From contig CP126197.1 of NCBI GenBank assembly GCA_030272155.1, forward strand, positions 2,480,001 through 2,544,000: 64,000 bases of DNA, written 5' to 3'. The notes under the pieces were generated by a model that did not search any database, had not been told where the DNA came from, and saw nothing but the letters and a program-made list of their open reading frames with translations. Below are positions 1-10,526 of the stretch, one piece after another. Position 1 is the first letter of the stretch. Each line of letters begins with the position of its first letter. The stretch comes from Tetradesmus obliquus (taxonomy: Eukaryota > Chlorophyta > Chlorophyceae > Sphaeropleales > Scenedesmaceae). The translations under genes and the position numbers were made by a program.

Positions 1-322
1 ATGACTGCAGCACTGATTGCAGAAGATGGCTGCATGGGCATGGGCAGCTCTTGTGGTGGTGTTTGCGGTGTTGTGCAGCAGGCTGTGGCTTTGTGTTGTT
101 TGTTCATGCGCGTGTGTGGATGCGTGCGCGTGCAAGAAGTGTGTCTGACATGGCTTGGCAGCCCTTGCCCGCCCCTGACTAGATGCTTCTTCGCTGCTGG
201 TGGCAGCGGCTGGCATTGATGGGGCTGCTTCACCCGGGGTCTGGTCATTGGCAACGGCATCTGCAGCTGCTGCAGCACCCTTCCTTATGCGCTGCTGCTG
301 CTGCTGCTGCTGCTGCCGCCAG
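1..322 (+). other. Probable intron of the cpSRP43 gene
   Basis: No ankyrin-like or other conserved coding segment can be read here in any frame. The stretch ends in a CTG run and a CCGCCAG acceptor with AG at 321-322, directly before the first recognisable exon. I therefore read it as the 3' part of an intron whose donor lies before the window. Short open frames here look like chance products of GC-rich sequence. Confidence 0.6.
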
Positions 323-2063
323 GCTACACGCCGCTGCACATGGCGTGCGGTTACATGCAGACTGGCGCCATGAGCTGCCTGCTGGAGGCTGGGGCCGACC
401 CGCTGGTGAAGGACAAGCAGGGGCGTGATGTGGTGCTGCTGGTGGACAACCTGCGGCGCAGCATGCCGCCCAGCATGGCCGCGCTGCAGCGCATCATGGC
501 CCTGGAGCAGGTGGCGGGAGGGCTCACAGACAGGTGCGCGGCTGGAGGGTTGAGATGGGGGGGGGGGGAGGAGGAGTGAGAGTGGCGCAGGCGACAACTG
601 GGAAGGTGCGGCAGCAGCTGCTGCAACATGTAGGGACGCGGCTGTGGGATGCTGACGCGTATTGAATGGTGTGGCAATGTACGCCTGCGACCTGCCTTGC
701 TGCTGGTCCCCTGCAAGTTGCTTTTCTGCTGGTTCTGGTTGTGTCACATTGTCCTGCCTCGCTGCTGCTGCTGCTGCTGCTGCTGCAGGCTGTATGAGGA
801 GGTGGAGCCCGCCTGCATCTTGGATGAGCGCCCGGCAGCAGCAGGCGAGGGCCGCGAGTTCCTGGTGCAGTACAAGGTGAGGCGGCAGGAGGGGTGCGGG
901 AAATGCACACACATGGCAGGCTGGCTGGCTGGGGCAGTGTGGCTGCAAGCTTGCAGCGTGCATTAAGCCCATGCTGTGCATGCCCGGCTTGTAAAATGCG
1001 CAGGGTTCAAATGCGTAGGCACACCTCCTGCGCTGGGAGATGGTGTGCGTTGTTTATGGGCGCTGATGTGTGCGGCTCACCGTGCCAACAGGGTACAGCA
1101 CTGGGCTAGCCCACTCCACCACGCCTGCTCATAGCAAGGCTCACTCACCCTTGCCGACGTGCTGCACATCTCCGCGCCCTCCTCTCTCCGTGTACCGCCC
1201 GCCACCCCCAAGGATGACGCGCCTGACGAGTGGGTGCCTGAGGCGCTGCTGGCGCCCGACCTGGTGGAGGACTGGGGCAGCGGCCTGGAGCGCGTGGCAG
1301 TGGCGGCACTGCTGGACGTGCAGCAGTGGGGCACGTCACGCGAGTACCTGGTGCAGTGGGCGGACGGCAGCAAGGTGCGCGAGGGGGTTGCAGAGCGGAG
1401 GGTGTGTGGTATGTGCAGGGGGGCTCGTGGGTCAGCAGCAATGATGCGGGCGCGGTGCGCTGCCACTGCGTGCACGCGACCTATCTGCAGTTGGTGGCTT
1501 GTCTCTGTTTGCAGCGTGCACACTATCAACATAGTTGACTGGCGTGTTGTTGACTTGCCTGACCTCATGACTTGTTCAAACTGATTGAGCCACAGACGAG
1601 AATCAGCTCCAGTCTGACGTGAATGATGGCGCTGACCCTGCTGCTGCTGCTAGTTATTTGGTCCTGCCCTGATAACTTGCTTACTTCAAACAAAAATGCT
1701 GCTGCTGCTGCTGCCGCCGCTGCTGCTCCGCAGGAGTCGTGGGAGCCTGAGGAGCACGTGCCTGCTGAGCTGGTGGCTGAGCTGCAGCAGGCGCAGCCGC
1801 AGCTGTTCAAGGGGCTCAAGCTGGCGGGCGGCAAGAAGAAGAAGAAGAAAAGCAAGGCAAAGAAGCAGCAGCAGCAGCAGCACGATGTGGTGGCAGGGGA
1901 GCAGCCAAATGGCAGCAGCAGCAGTAGCAATAGCAGCAGTAGCAGCAGTGCAGCAGACCACCAGCACCAAGGGCCGCCCAGCAACGGCAGCATCAGTGCT
2001 GGGCTGGTGCAGCCAGCAGCAGCCGACCTGCGGGAGCGCGAGGCAGTGGCTGCTGGCCAGTGA
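323..2063 (+). CDS. cpSRP43: Chloroplast signal recognition particle 43 kDa protein, 3' part of gene (four exons)
   Basis: cpSRP43 is the stromal chaperone that, with cpSRP54, carries light-harvesting chlorophyll-binding proteins to the thylakoid ALB3 translocase. Exons read as 323-533, 789-876, 1213-1374 and 1734-2063, all with GT-AG introns and matching phases (the 533/789 junction splits one Arg codon). Exon 1 encodes the last ankyrin repeat (GYTPLHMACGYM, LLEAGADPLVKDKQGRD) and the helix after it (ALQRIMALEQVAGGLTD). Exon 2 and the start of exon 3 form chromodomain 2 (LYEEVEPACILDER, EFLVQYK, then EWVPEALL). The rest of exon 3 and the start of exon 4 form chromodomain 3 (GLERVAVAALLDV, EYLVQWADGSK, ESWEPEEHVPAELV). 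This order matches plant cpSRP43. The chromodomain 2 core reads FLVQY where plants have YLVRW. A tail of about 85 residues rich in Lys, Gln and Ser follows, longer than in plants as I recall. The N-terminus, chromodomain 1 and earlier ankyrin repeats lie upstream. The Chlamydomonas orthologue is TLA3. Confidence 0.88.
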
Positions 2064-2406
2064 CCATTACCGGCAAGGGCGGCTTTCAATATCAGCGAGT
2101 GGCTGCCTCGGCAGCTCTGCAGCGCCTGGCTCGCCAAGGGCTGGGCTGACGCAACTTCAGAAAAAAAAGGGCTGGGCTGACAAGGAGAAAAGTTATGAAG
2201 CATGGAGCCTGGGTAGTGCAGCGACTGGAGGCATGACCACGTGAGACGCATTCCCATACGACGGGAAGGTCCCTATCCCATGGAGTGCAGCTGCATACAA
2301 CAGCAAGCTGGGTTTTTGCAGTGAAGCGACAAGGGGCTGGCCCTCGCAGTTGTACCTGTGCTCTTTATACTGACCCTGAACCTGTCATGGTATGCACCCG
2401 ACGGCT
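2064..2406 (+). other. 3' flank of cpSRP43 (3' UTR and intergenic)
   Basis: No gene is visible. The stretch should hold the cpSRP43 3' UTR, but no TGTAA poly(A) signal occurs before the first LINE starts at 2407; TTGTAC near 2350 is the closest. Either a variant signal is used, or the natural signal was displaced by the LINE. It contains a 15-bp direct repeat around an A-run, listed separately. Confidence 0.6.
2136..2181 (+). repeat. 15-bp direct repeat flanking a short poly(A)-ended insert
   Basis: AAGGGCTGGGCTGAC occurs at 2136-2150 and, without mismatch, at 2167-2181. Between them lies GCAACTTCAGAAAAAA. This is the form of a target-site duplication around an extremely short cDNA insertion. 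The ten bases before the A-run do not match the LINE tail (which ends CTTGCTTC), so the donor is unknown. A simple local duplication is the alternative. Confidence 0.5.
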
Positions 2407-3386
2407 CTTTTTTTTTTGAAGCAAGCAAGTTACAAGGGCTGACCTACATAACTGTGCACTTGCTCCACAAAAAGATCCATTGAGAGAGTGAGGCAACCTG
2501 TTCCGCACTCACCCCACAGGTCTCTTGTACCAAGAGACGCTGTCACACGACCATGCAGACAGCCCCATGAGGGGCAGCCACGAAAGGCATCCAGGACCTG
2601 GCCGAGTGCCCAGACTCCACTAAGATCACAGTCACGCAATGACGTCTTGTGATGTGTGACAGACCGTGACTGGCCCTCAGGACAAAGGCTGTCCATAGTG
2701 TACCTGTCAGCTGTAGTGCATGGTGACTTGCACACCTTCACGAGCTGCACTTTACGGGCAGCATTACGACACACACACACACACGCACGCACGCACGCAC
2801 GCACGCACGCACACCTTGGGCGGGAGGTCTCCTGGACAAACAATGCTTGAAGGTGCGCAGCTTTGCATTTTTCATGCTAGACTGTCCATATTTACACACA
2901 AGACGCCTATTGATAGGTGAGGGATTGTCGACCCAGACAATCACCACCAGACTAGTCGTAGACTCTCCACTTCATGCAAAGCACATCCTGCTCTTGACCG
3001 AACATACACCTACGAGACATGTGGCATTCTGTAAGATATGACAACAACACAGACACACATAAACACACACACAGACTTATCTACACATGCCTGCACACAT
3101 CATCATACTCTGCTACCCACACGCATGCATACTTAACGTAACCCGGCCATCAACTTGGCCTTTGCCATACTATTGTGCAACACATCACAACGAGGAACGA
3201 CAGCCACTACCCCAACAAAGGCGATTGCATTGTATATCCCGCCCGAGCCGTCAAAACAGACCACCACGCCTCGTAGACCCGTGCCCAATCTATCCCTCAC
3301 ATGCCAGCCGCGCTGGCCCGAACCTTGATGCGACCATCTGCGCGCACCCTATACAGTGCTCCCCACTTCTGCCAAAAGTCAACAAG
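2407..3386 (-). mobile_element. LINE copy 1, 5'-truncated, most diverged copy
   Basis: Antisense LINE tail: T-run at 2407-2417, then the family 3' region, reaching back to the last codons of ORF2 (LVDFWQKWGALYRV) near 3386, where LINE copy 2 abuts. It differs from the young copies by scattered substitutions and by extra sequence around 2769-2846, including a CA/CGCA microsatellite. The three hairpins of the family 3' region are kept, one with a changed loop. No clear TSD is seen. It sits between the host gene and the array and is probably older than the copies inside. Confidence 0.8.
2769..2813. repeat. (CA)n/(CGCA)n microsatellite
   Basis: A run of ACACAC passing into ACGCACGC repeats, inside LINE copy 1. 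The same place in young copies holds only four or five CA units, so this is local slippage growth. Confidence 0.9.
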
Positions 3387-3885
3387 TTTTTTGAAGCAAG
3401 AAAGTTACAAGGGCTGACCTACATAACTGTGCACTTGCTCCACAAAAAGATCCATTGAGAGAGTGAGGCAACCTGTTCCGCACTCACCCCACAGGTCTCT
3501 TGTACCAAGAGACGCTGTCACACGATCATGCAGACAGCCCCATGCGGGGCAGCCCCGAAAGGCATCCAGGACCTGACCGAGTGCCCAGACTCCACTAAAA
3601 AAAAAAATCACAGTTACGCAATGACGTCCTGTGATGTGTGACAGACCGTGACTGGCCCTTGAAACAAAAGCTGTCCATAGTGTAGCTGTCAGCTATCAAT
3701 GCATGGTGACTTGCACACCTCTAAAAGCTGCACCTCACACACACAAAAAAAACGCTGCACCTCACAGGCAGCATTACGACACACACACACAAGACGCCTA
3801 TTTATAGATGACTGATTGTCGACACAGACAATCACCACCTGTCTATTCATAGACTCGCCACTTCATGCAAAGCACATCCTGATAA
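3387..3885 (-). mobile_element. LINE copy 2, 5'-truncated, tail only
   Basis: A T-run at 3387-3392 starts a second antisense LINE tail, abutting LINE copy 1 head to tail. It runs through the hairpins and the CA stretch to GCACATCCTG near 3881 and carries no ORF2. It is closer to the young family than copy 1 but has its own A-run expansion near 3596 and a 13-bp duplication at 3727-3766. Confidence 0.78.
3727..3766 (+). repeat. 13-bp direct repeat flanking a poly(A)-containing insert inside LINE copy 2
   Basis: GCTGCACCTCACA occurs at 3727-3739 and 3754-3766, separated by CACACAAAAAAAAC. Other LINE copies have this motif once. The form resembles a TSD around a minimal retro-insertion, here with the A-run on the + strand; slippage in the CA-rich context is the alternative. 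Confidence 0.45.
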
Positions 3886-3925
3886 TTTTTTTTTTGAAGC
3901 AAGAAAGTTACAAGGGCTGACCTAC
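3886..3925 (-). mobile_element. LINE stub 3 (30 bp of tail plus T-run) at the array edge
   Basis: T10 followed by GAAGCAAGAAAGTTACAAGG and ten more bases of LINE tail, then an abrupt switch to satellite at GCGCCGGG (3926). No TSD can be assigned, so the stub is either an extreme truncation or a recombination junction. Confidence 0.7.
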
Positions 3926-6702
3926 GCGCCGGGTGAAATTGGCGGCGCACGGACGATTTGAAGGCCGCTGCGCTTTGCTTCTCCTTTCGTCCGCAATCAT
4001 ATAAAGGCCTCACATGCATGTGGGTGAAATGTCCGAGCTGAGACGGACGAGTAGGTATTTTTGGAGGCCCAGCCAAGTTCCAGTGGCGGTGGACCGGCAC
4101 CCGTGCCAACCTGTTTCCAACAGCCAGGTCGCTCCGATGACATTTAATATTAATTAACAACATAAAACACCTTGTGACAACATGCTAAACATGGTGTCGA
4201 AGACCACATTCCATTCGTCCAGGACGGCCAAGTAAGCGCGCCGGGAAAATTGGCGGCGCACGGACGATTTGAAGGCCGCTGCGCTTTGCTTCTCCTTTCG
4301 TCCGCAATCATATAAAGGCCTCACATGCATGTGGGTGAAATGTCCGAGCTGAGACGGACGAGTAGGTATTTTTGGAGGCCCAGCCAAGTTCCAGTGGCGG
4401 TGGACCGGCACTCGTGCCAACCTGTTTCCAACAGCCAGGTCGCTCCGATGACATTTAATATTAATAAACAACATAAAACACCTTGTGACAACATTTTAAA
4501 CATGGTGTCGAAGACCAGGACGGCCAAAAAAAGGTTACAACATTTTAAACATGGTATCGAAGACCACATTCCATTCGACCAGGACGGCCAAGTAAGCGCG
4601 CCGGGAAACATTGGCGGCGCACGGACGATTTGAAGGCCGCTGCGCTTTGCTTCTCCTTTCGTCCGCAATCATATAAAGGCCTCACATGCATGTGGGTGAA
4701 ATGTCCGAGCTGAGACGGACGAGTAGGTATTTTTGGAGGCCCAGCCAAGTTCCAGTGGCGGTGGACCGGCACCCGTGCCAACCTGTTTCCAACAGCCAGG
4801 TCGCTCCGATGACATTTAATATTAATAAACAACATAAAACACCTTGTTACAACATCTTAAACATGGTGTCGAAGACCACATTCCATTCGTCCAGGACGGC
4901 CAAGTAAGCGCGCCGGGAAACATTGGCGGCGCACGGACGATTTGAAGGCCGCTGCGCTTTGCTTCTCCTTTCGTCCGCAATCATATAAAGGCCTCACATG
5001 CATGTGGGTGAAATGTCCGAGCTGAGACGGACGAGTAGGTATTTTTGGAGGCCCAGCCAAGTTCCAGTGGCGGTGGACCGGCACCCGTGCCAACCTGTTT
5101 ACAACAGCCAGGTCGCTCCGATGACATTTAATATTAATAAACAACATAAAACACCGTGTGACAACATTTTAAACATGGTGTCGAAGACCAGGACGGCCAA
5201 AAAAAGGTTACAACATTTTAAACATGGTATCGAAGACCACATTCCATTCGACCAGGACGGCCAAGTAAGCGCGCCGGGAAACATTGGCGGCGCACGGACG
5301 ATTTGAAGGCCGCTGCGCTTTGCTTCTCCTTTCGTCCGCAATCATATAAAGGCCTCACATGCATGTGGGTGAAATGTCCGAGCTGAGACGGACGAGTAGG
5401 TATTTTTGGAGGCCCAGCCAAGTTCCAGTGGCGGTGGACCGGCACCCGTGCCAACCTGTTTCCAACAGCCAGGTCGCTCCGATGACATTTAATATTAATA
5501 AACAACATAAAACACCTTGTTACAACATCTTAAACATGGTGTCGAAGACCACATTCCATTCGTCCAGGACGGCCAAGTAAGCGCGCCGGGAAACATTGGC
5601 GGCGCACGGACGATTTGAAGGCCGCTGCGCTTTGCTTCTCCTTTCGTCCGCAATCATATAAAGGCCTCACATGCATGTGGGTGAAATGTCCGAGCTGAGA
5701 CGGACGAGTAGGTATTTTTGGAGGCCCAGCCAAGTTCCAGTGGCGGTGGACCGGCACCCGTGCCAACCTGTTTCCAACAGCCAGGTCGCTCCGATGACAT
5801 TTAATATTAATAAACAACATAAAACACCTTGTGACAACATGCTAAACATGGTGTCGAAGACCAGGACGGCCAAGTAAGCGCGCCGGGAAAAATTGGCGGC
5901 GCACGGACGATTTGAAGGCCGCTGCGCTTTGCTTCTCCTTTCGTCCGCAATCATATAAAGGCCTCACATGCATGTGGGTGAAATGTCCGAGCTGAGACGG
6001 ACGAGTAGGTATTTTTGGAGGCCCAGCCAAGTTCCAGTGGCGGTGGACCGGCACCCGTGCCAACCTGTTTCCAACAGCCAGGTCGCTCCGATGACATTTA
6101 ATATTAATAAACAACATAAAACACCTTGTTACAACATCTTAAACATGGTGTCGAAGACCACATTCCATTCGTCCAGGACGGCCAAGTAAGCGCGCCGGGT
6201 AAAATTGGCGGCGCACGGACGATTTGAAGGCCGCTGCGCTTTGCTTCTCCTTTCGTCCGCAATCATATAAAGGCCTCACATGCATGTGGGTGAAATGTCC
6301 GAGCTGAGACGGACGAGTAGGTATTTTTGGAGGCCCAGCCAAGTTCCAGTGGCGGTGGACCGGCACCCGTGCCAACCTGTTTCCAACAGCCAGGTCGCTC
6401 CGATGACATTTAATATTAATAACTACATAAAACACCTTGTTACAACATTTTAAACATGGTGTCGAAGACCACATTCCATTCGTCCAGGACGGCCAAGTAA
6501 GCGCGCCGGGAAAAATTGGCGGCGCACGGACGATTTGAAGGCCGCTGCGCTTTGTTTCTCGTTTCGTCCGCAATCATATAAAGGCCTCACATGCGTGTGG
6601 GTGAAATGTCCGAGCTGAGACGGACGAGTAGGTATTTTTGGAGGCCCAGCCAAGTTCCAGTGGCGGTGGACCGGCACCCGTGCCAACCTGTTTCCAACAG
6701 CC
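3926..6702 (+). repeat. Proximal sub-array with its own monomer variants
   Basis: Nine monomers not interrupted by LINE. Here alone, two monomers carry a partial duplication of about 49 bp with A7 filler (near 4505-4560 and 5177-5230), and four have GGGAAACATTGG instead of GGGAAAAATTGG. The 312+361-bp dimer from 4545 is repeated from 5218, a 673-bp higher-order repeat. Variants private to this block fit slower homogenisation at the array edge. Confidence 0.85.
5878..6189 (+). repeat. Representative 312-bp satellite monomer
   Basis: Runs from GCGCGCCGGG to the next GCGCGCCGGG. Internal marks: TATAAA at 5954-5959; a perfect 12-bp palindrome CACATGCATGTG at 5965-5976; an inverted repeat GTCCG...CGGAC at 5985-6002; GGCAC-CC-GTGCC at 6050-6061; a 10-bp A/T palindrome TTAATATTAA at 6098-6107, followed by AATAAAC. 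The monomer before it (5581-5877) is the 297-bp form. No function is assigned. Confidence 0.9.
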
Positions 6703-6713
6703 AGGTCGCTCCG

Positions 6714-7005
6714 TTTTTTTTTTTTTTTTTTTTTTGGAAGCGAGAAAGTTACAAAGGCTGACCTACATAACTGTGCACTTGCTCCACAAAAAGATCCATT
6801 GAGAGAGTGAGGCAACCTGTTCCGCACTCACCCCACAGGTCTCTTGTACCAAGAGACGCTGTCCCACGATTTTTTTTTTCGCTGTCACACGATCATGCAG
6901 ACAGCCCCGTGCGGGGCAGCCCCGAAAGGCATCCAGGACCTGACCGAGTGCCCAGACTCCACTAAAATCACAGTCACGCAATGACGTCCTGTGATGGATC
7001 TTTTT
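6714..7005 (-). mobile_element. LINE tail insertion, family B (first copy, reference)
   Basis: TSD AGGTCGCTCCG at 6703-6713 and 7006-7016. Between them, antisense: a T-run, the LINE tail through the three-hairpin segment, then a 5' end reading GTGATGGATCTTTTT. Inside it the LINE sequence CGCTGTCACACGAT is duplicated around a T-run (near 6858-6892). All later family B copies share both insertion points, so they descend from this one event. Subtype B1 (CCCGTGCGG, AAGTTAC, GATGG); here with GGAAGCGAG at the tail. Confidence 0.9.
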
Positions 7006-8217
7006 AGGTCGCTCCGATGACATTTAATATTAATAAACAACATAAAACACCTTGTGACAACATTTTAAACATGGTGTCGAAGACCAGGACGGCCAAGTAA
7101 GCGCGCCGGGTAAAATTGGCGGCGCACGGACGATTTGAAGGCCGCTGCGCTTTGCTTCTCCTTTCGTCCGCAATCATATAAAGGCCTCACATGCATGTGG
7201 GTGAAATGTCCGAGCTGAGACGGACGAGTAGGTATTTTTGGAGGCCCAGCCAAGTTCCAGTGGCGGTGGACCGGCACCCGTGCCAACCTGTTTCCAACAG
7301 CCAGGTCGCTCCGATGACATTTAGTATTAATAAACAACATAAAACACCTTGTGACAACATGCTAAACATGGTGTCGAAGACCAGGACGGCCAAGTAAGCG
7401 CGCCGGGAAAAATTGGCGGCGCACGGACGATTTGAAGGCCGCTGCGCTTTGCTTCTCCTTTCGTCCGCAATCATATAAAGGCCTCACATGCATGTGGGTG
7501 AAATGTCCGAGCTGAGACAGACGAGTAGGTTTTTTTGGAGGCCCAGCCAAGTTCCAGTGGCGGTGGACTGGCACCCGTGCCAACCTGTTTCCAACAGCCA
7601 GGTCGCTCCGATGACATTTAATATTAATAAACAACATAAAACACCTTGTGACAACATTTTAAACATGGTGTCGAAGACCAGGACGGCCAAGTAAGCGTGC
7701 CGGGTAAAATTGGCGGCGCACGGACGATTTGAAGGCCGCTGCGCTTTGCTTCTCCTTTCGTCCGCAATCATATAAAGGCCTCACATGCATGTGGGTAAAA
7801 TGTCCGAGCTGAGACGGACGAGTAGGTATTTTTGGAGGCCCAGCCAAGTTCCAGTGGCGGTGGACCGGCACCCGTGCCAACCTGTTTCCAACAGCCAGGT
7901 CGCTCCGATGACATTTAATATTAATAACTACATAAAACACCTTGTTACAACATTTTAAACATGGTGTCGAAGACCACATTCCATTCGTCCAGGACGGCCA
8001 AGTAAGCGCGCCGGGAAAAATTGGCGGCGCACGGACGATTTGAAGGCCGCTGCGCTTTGTTTCTCCTTTCGTCCGCAATCATATAAAGGCCTCACATGCG
8101 TGTGGGTGAAATGTCCGAGCTGAGACGGACGAATAGGTATTTTTGGAGGCCCAGCCAAGTTCCGTGGCGGTGGACCGGCACCCGTGCCAACCTGTTTCCA
8201 ACAGCCAGGTCGCTCCG

Positions 8218-8511
8218 TTTTTTTTTTTTTTTTTTTTTTTTTGGAGCAAGAAAGTTACAAAGGCTGACCTACATAACTGTGCACTTGCTCCACAAAAAGA
8301 TCCATTGAGAGAGTGAGGCAACCTGTTCCGCACTCACCCCACAGGTCTCTTGTACCAAGAGACGCTGTCACACGATTTTTTTTTTCGCTGTCACACGATC
8401 ATGCAGACAGCCCCGTGCGGGGCAGCCCCGAAAGGCATCCAGGACCTGACCGAGTGCCCAGACTCCACTAAAATCACAGTCACGCAATGACGTCCTGTGA
8501 TGGATCTTTTT
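8218..8511 (-). mobile_element. LINE family B copy, subtype B1
   Basis: TSD AGGTCGCTCCG on both sides; long pure T-run of 24; GGAGCAAG tail variant. Confidence 0.88.
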
Positions 8512-8979
8512 AGGTCGCTCCGATGACATTTAATATTAATAAACAACATAAAACACCTTGTGACAACATTTTAAACATGGTGTCGAAGACCAGGACGGCC
8601 AAGTAAGCGCGCCGGGGAAAATTGGCGGCGCACGGACGATTTGAAGGCCGCTGCGCTTTGCTGCTCCTTTCGTCCGCAATCATATAAAGGCCTCACATGC
8701 ATGTGAGTGAAATGTCCGAGCTGAGACGGACGAGTAGGTATTTTTGGAGGCCCAGCCAAGTTCCAGTGGCGGTGGACCGGCCCCCGTGCCAACCTGTTTC
8801 CAACAGCCAGGTCGCTCCTTTTTTTTTTTTTTTTGGAGCAAGAAAGTTACAAAGGCTGACCTACATAACTGTGCACTTGCTCCACAAAAAGATCCATTGA
8901 GAGAGTGAGGCAACCTGTTCCGCACTCACCCCACAGTTCTCTTGTACCAAGAGACGCTGTCACACGATTTTTGTTTTCG

Positions 8980-8981
<2 letters not shown>

Positions 8982-9013
<32 letters not shown>

Positions 9014-10044
9014 AAGCAAGAAAGTTACAAGGGCTGACCTACATAACTGTGCACTTGCTCCACAAAAAGATCCATTGAGAGAGTGAGGCAACCTGTTCCG
9101 CACTCACCCCACAGGTCTCTTGTACCAAGAGACGCTGTCACACGATCATGCAGACAGCCCCGTGCGGGGCAGCCCCGAAAGGCATCCAGGACCTGACCGA
9201 GTGCCCAGACTCCACTAAAATCACAGTCACGCAATGACGTCCTGTGATGTGTGACAGACCGTGACTGGCCCTTGAAACAAAAGCTGTCCATAGTGTAGCT
9301 GTCAGCTATCAATGCATGGTGACTTGCACACCTCTAAAAGCTGCACCTTACAGGCAGCATTACGACACACACACAAGACGCCTATTTATAGGTGACTGAT
9401 TGTCGACACAGACAATCGCCACCTGTCTATTCATAGACTCTCCACTTCATGCAAAGCACATCCTGCTATTGACCGAACATACCCCTATGAGACATGTGGC
9501 AATATGTAAAAAAAATGACACCAACACAGACACACATATACACACACGCAAACTTATCAGCACATGCCTGCGCACATAATCATACTCTGCTACCCACGCG
9601 CATGCATACATAACGTAACCCAGCCATCAACTTAGCCTTTGCCATTCTATTTTGCAACACATCACAACGAGGAACGACAACCACTACTCCAACGAATGCA
9701 TTGCATATCCTGCCCGAGCCGTCAAAACAGACCACCACGCCACCTATACCCGTGCCCAACCCATCACTCACATGCCAGCCGTGCCGGCCCGAATCTTGAT
9801 GCGACCATCGGTGCCCACCCTATACAGTGCTCCCCACTTCTGCCAAAAGTCAACAAGTTTGATCTCAGGCGACCTTCCTTGCAGCCATGCAAACGGTATC
9901 CCACAACCCAACCTAACATCTACTTCCACCCTATCCCATTCCCTCTGAATTTGCTGCCGTAGCTCTGCCAGAAACCTGCACGCCACAGCCTTAGCAGCGT
10001 ATGAAGAGCTGCCCGGCTCGCCAGCTGCAAACCGTTGGCTGCCC

Positions 10045-10081
<37 letters not shown>

Positions 10082-10526
10082 TGTTGTCCTCCGCACCGCT
10101 GTTGCTGTGGCTCTGCGATTGCAAACTGCTGCCTGCATTGCGGCTGCTGCCGCCCTCGCTACCACCCGCACTGGCCACAGTCACGCCAGCCCTGCTGCTG
10201 CTGCAGCGCACCACCCAAATGGATTCCAGCAGCAGCAGACGCAGCTGCGTCCACAACTGCTGCTGCCCTGCTGGCGGCGCCCACACACTGAAGTCATCCA
10301 GCAGCAGCAGACGGCTGTTATTAACAGGGACCACTGCTCCTGGCTGCACACGCTGCCACACCTGTTGCGCATACCACTGCCACACTGCTGCAGCTATTGG
10401 GCACTCCACAAACAAGTGGGTGAGGGTCTCCAGTTGCTGCGGCTGCTGACACTGCTGTGCTGGGCAGGCAAAGTGAGCCGGCGCGCGCCTGCTGGATGCC
10501 AGCATGCGCCGTGCGCCTACCTTCAC
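8982..10526 (-). mobile_element. LINE copy nested in a family B copy, 5'-truncated, 1.55 kb
   Basis: TSD TGTTTTCGCT at 8972-8981 and 10527-10536. T-run 8982-9012, complete 3' region, ORF2 stop at 9768, and ORF2 back to the codons for VKVGARRM where it is truncated at 10526. Nearly identical to the sense copy at 24.9-27.9 kb, so it is young. This is the same family inserted into itself. Confidence 0.92.
9768..10526 (-). pseudogene. LINE ORF2 C-terminal fragment (zf-RVT region)
   Basis: About 252 codons, open throughout, ending FWQKWGALYRV...AGTAGM. Holds the C-x4-C-x10-H-x4-C motif (CPAQQC...HLFVEC) followed by AAVWQWY, the pattern of the reverse-transcriptase zinc-binding domain of LINE ORF2. 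The RT and endonuclease parts are absent because of 5' truncation, so it cannot encode a working product. A Ser run is coded by CTG/CAG repeats near 10046-10076. Confidence 0.85.

Noticed and set aside
1-219. Open frame from the first base as a gene start
   Set aside because: Cys/Val-rich translation without any recognisable domain, lying in what reads as an intron of cpSRP43.
5980-6010. Hammerhead ribozyme-like element (GTCCG...CGGAC followed by GAGTAG)
   Set aside because: The stem resembles stem II, but the essential CUGANGA and GAAA core sequences are absent on both sides.
5842-6117. Open frames of about 70-96 codons recurring in nearly every monomer (minus strand MLFINIKCHRSDLAVG..., plus strand MHVGEMSELRR...)
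   Set aside because: They recur because the monomer does. Monomers differ by single-base indels (AAACAAC versus AACTAC) that change the frame, and no codon-like pattern of variation is seen.
6140-6165. tRNA-type B box (GGTGTCGAAGACC) making the monomer a SINE
   Set aside because: The match needs an extra base, no A box lies at proper distance, and the monomer has no A-tail or TSD; it is tandem, not dispersed.
6168-6184. CENP-B box in ATTCGTCCAGGACGGCC
   Set aside because: Two of the nine fixed positions differ, and CENP-B boxes are a mammalian feature; it is likely chance.
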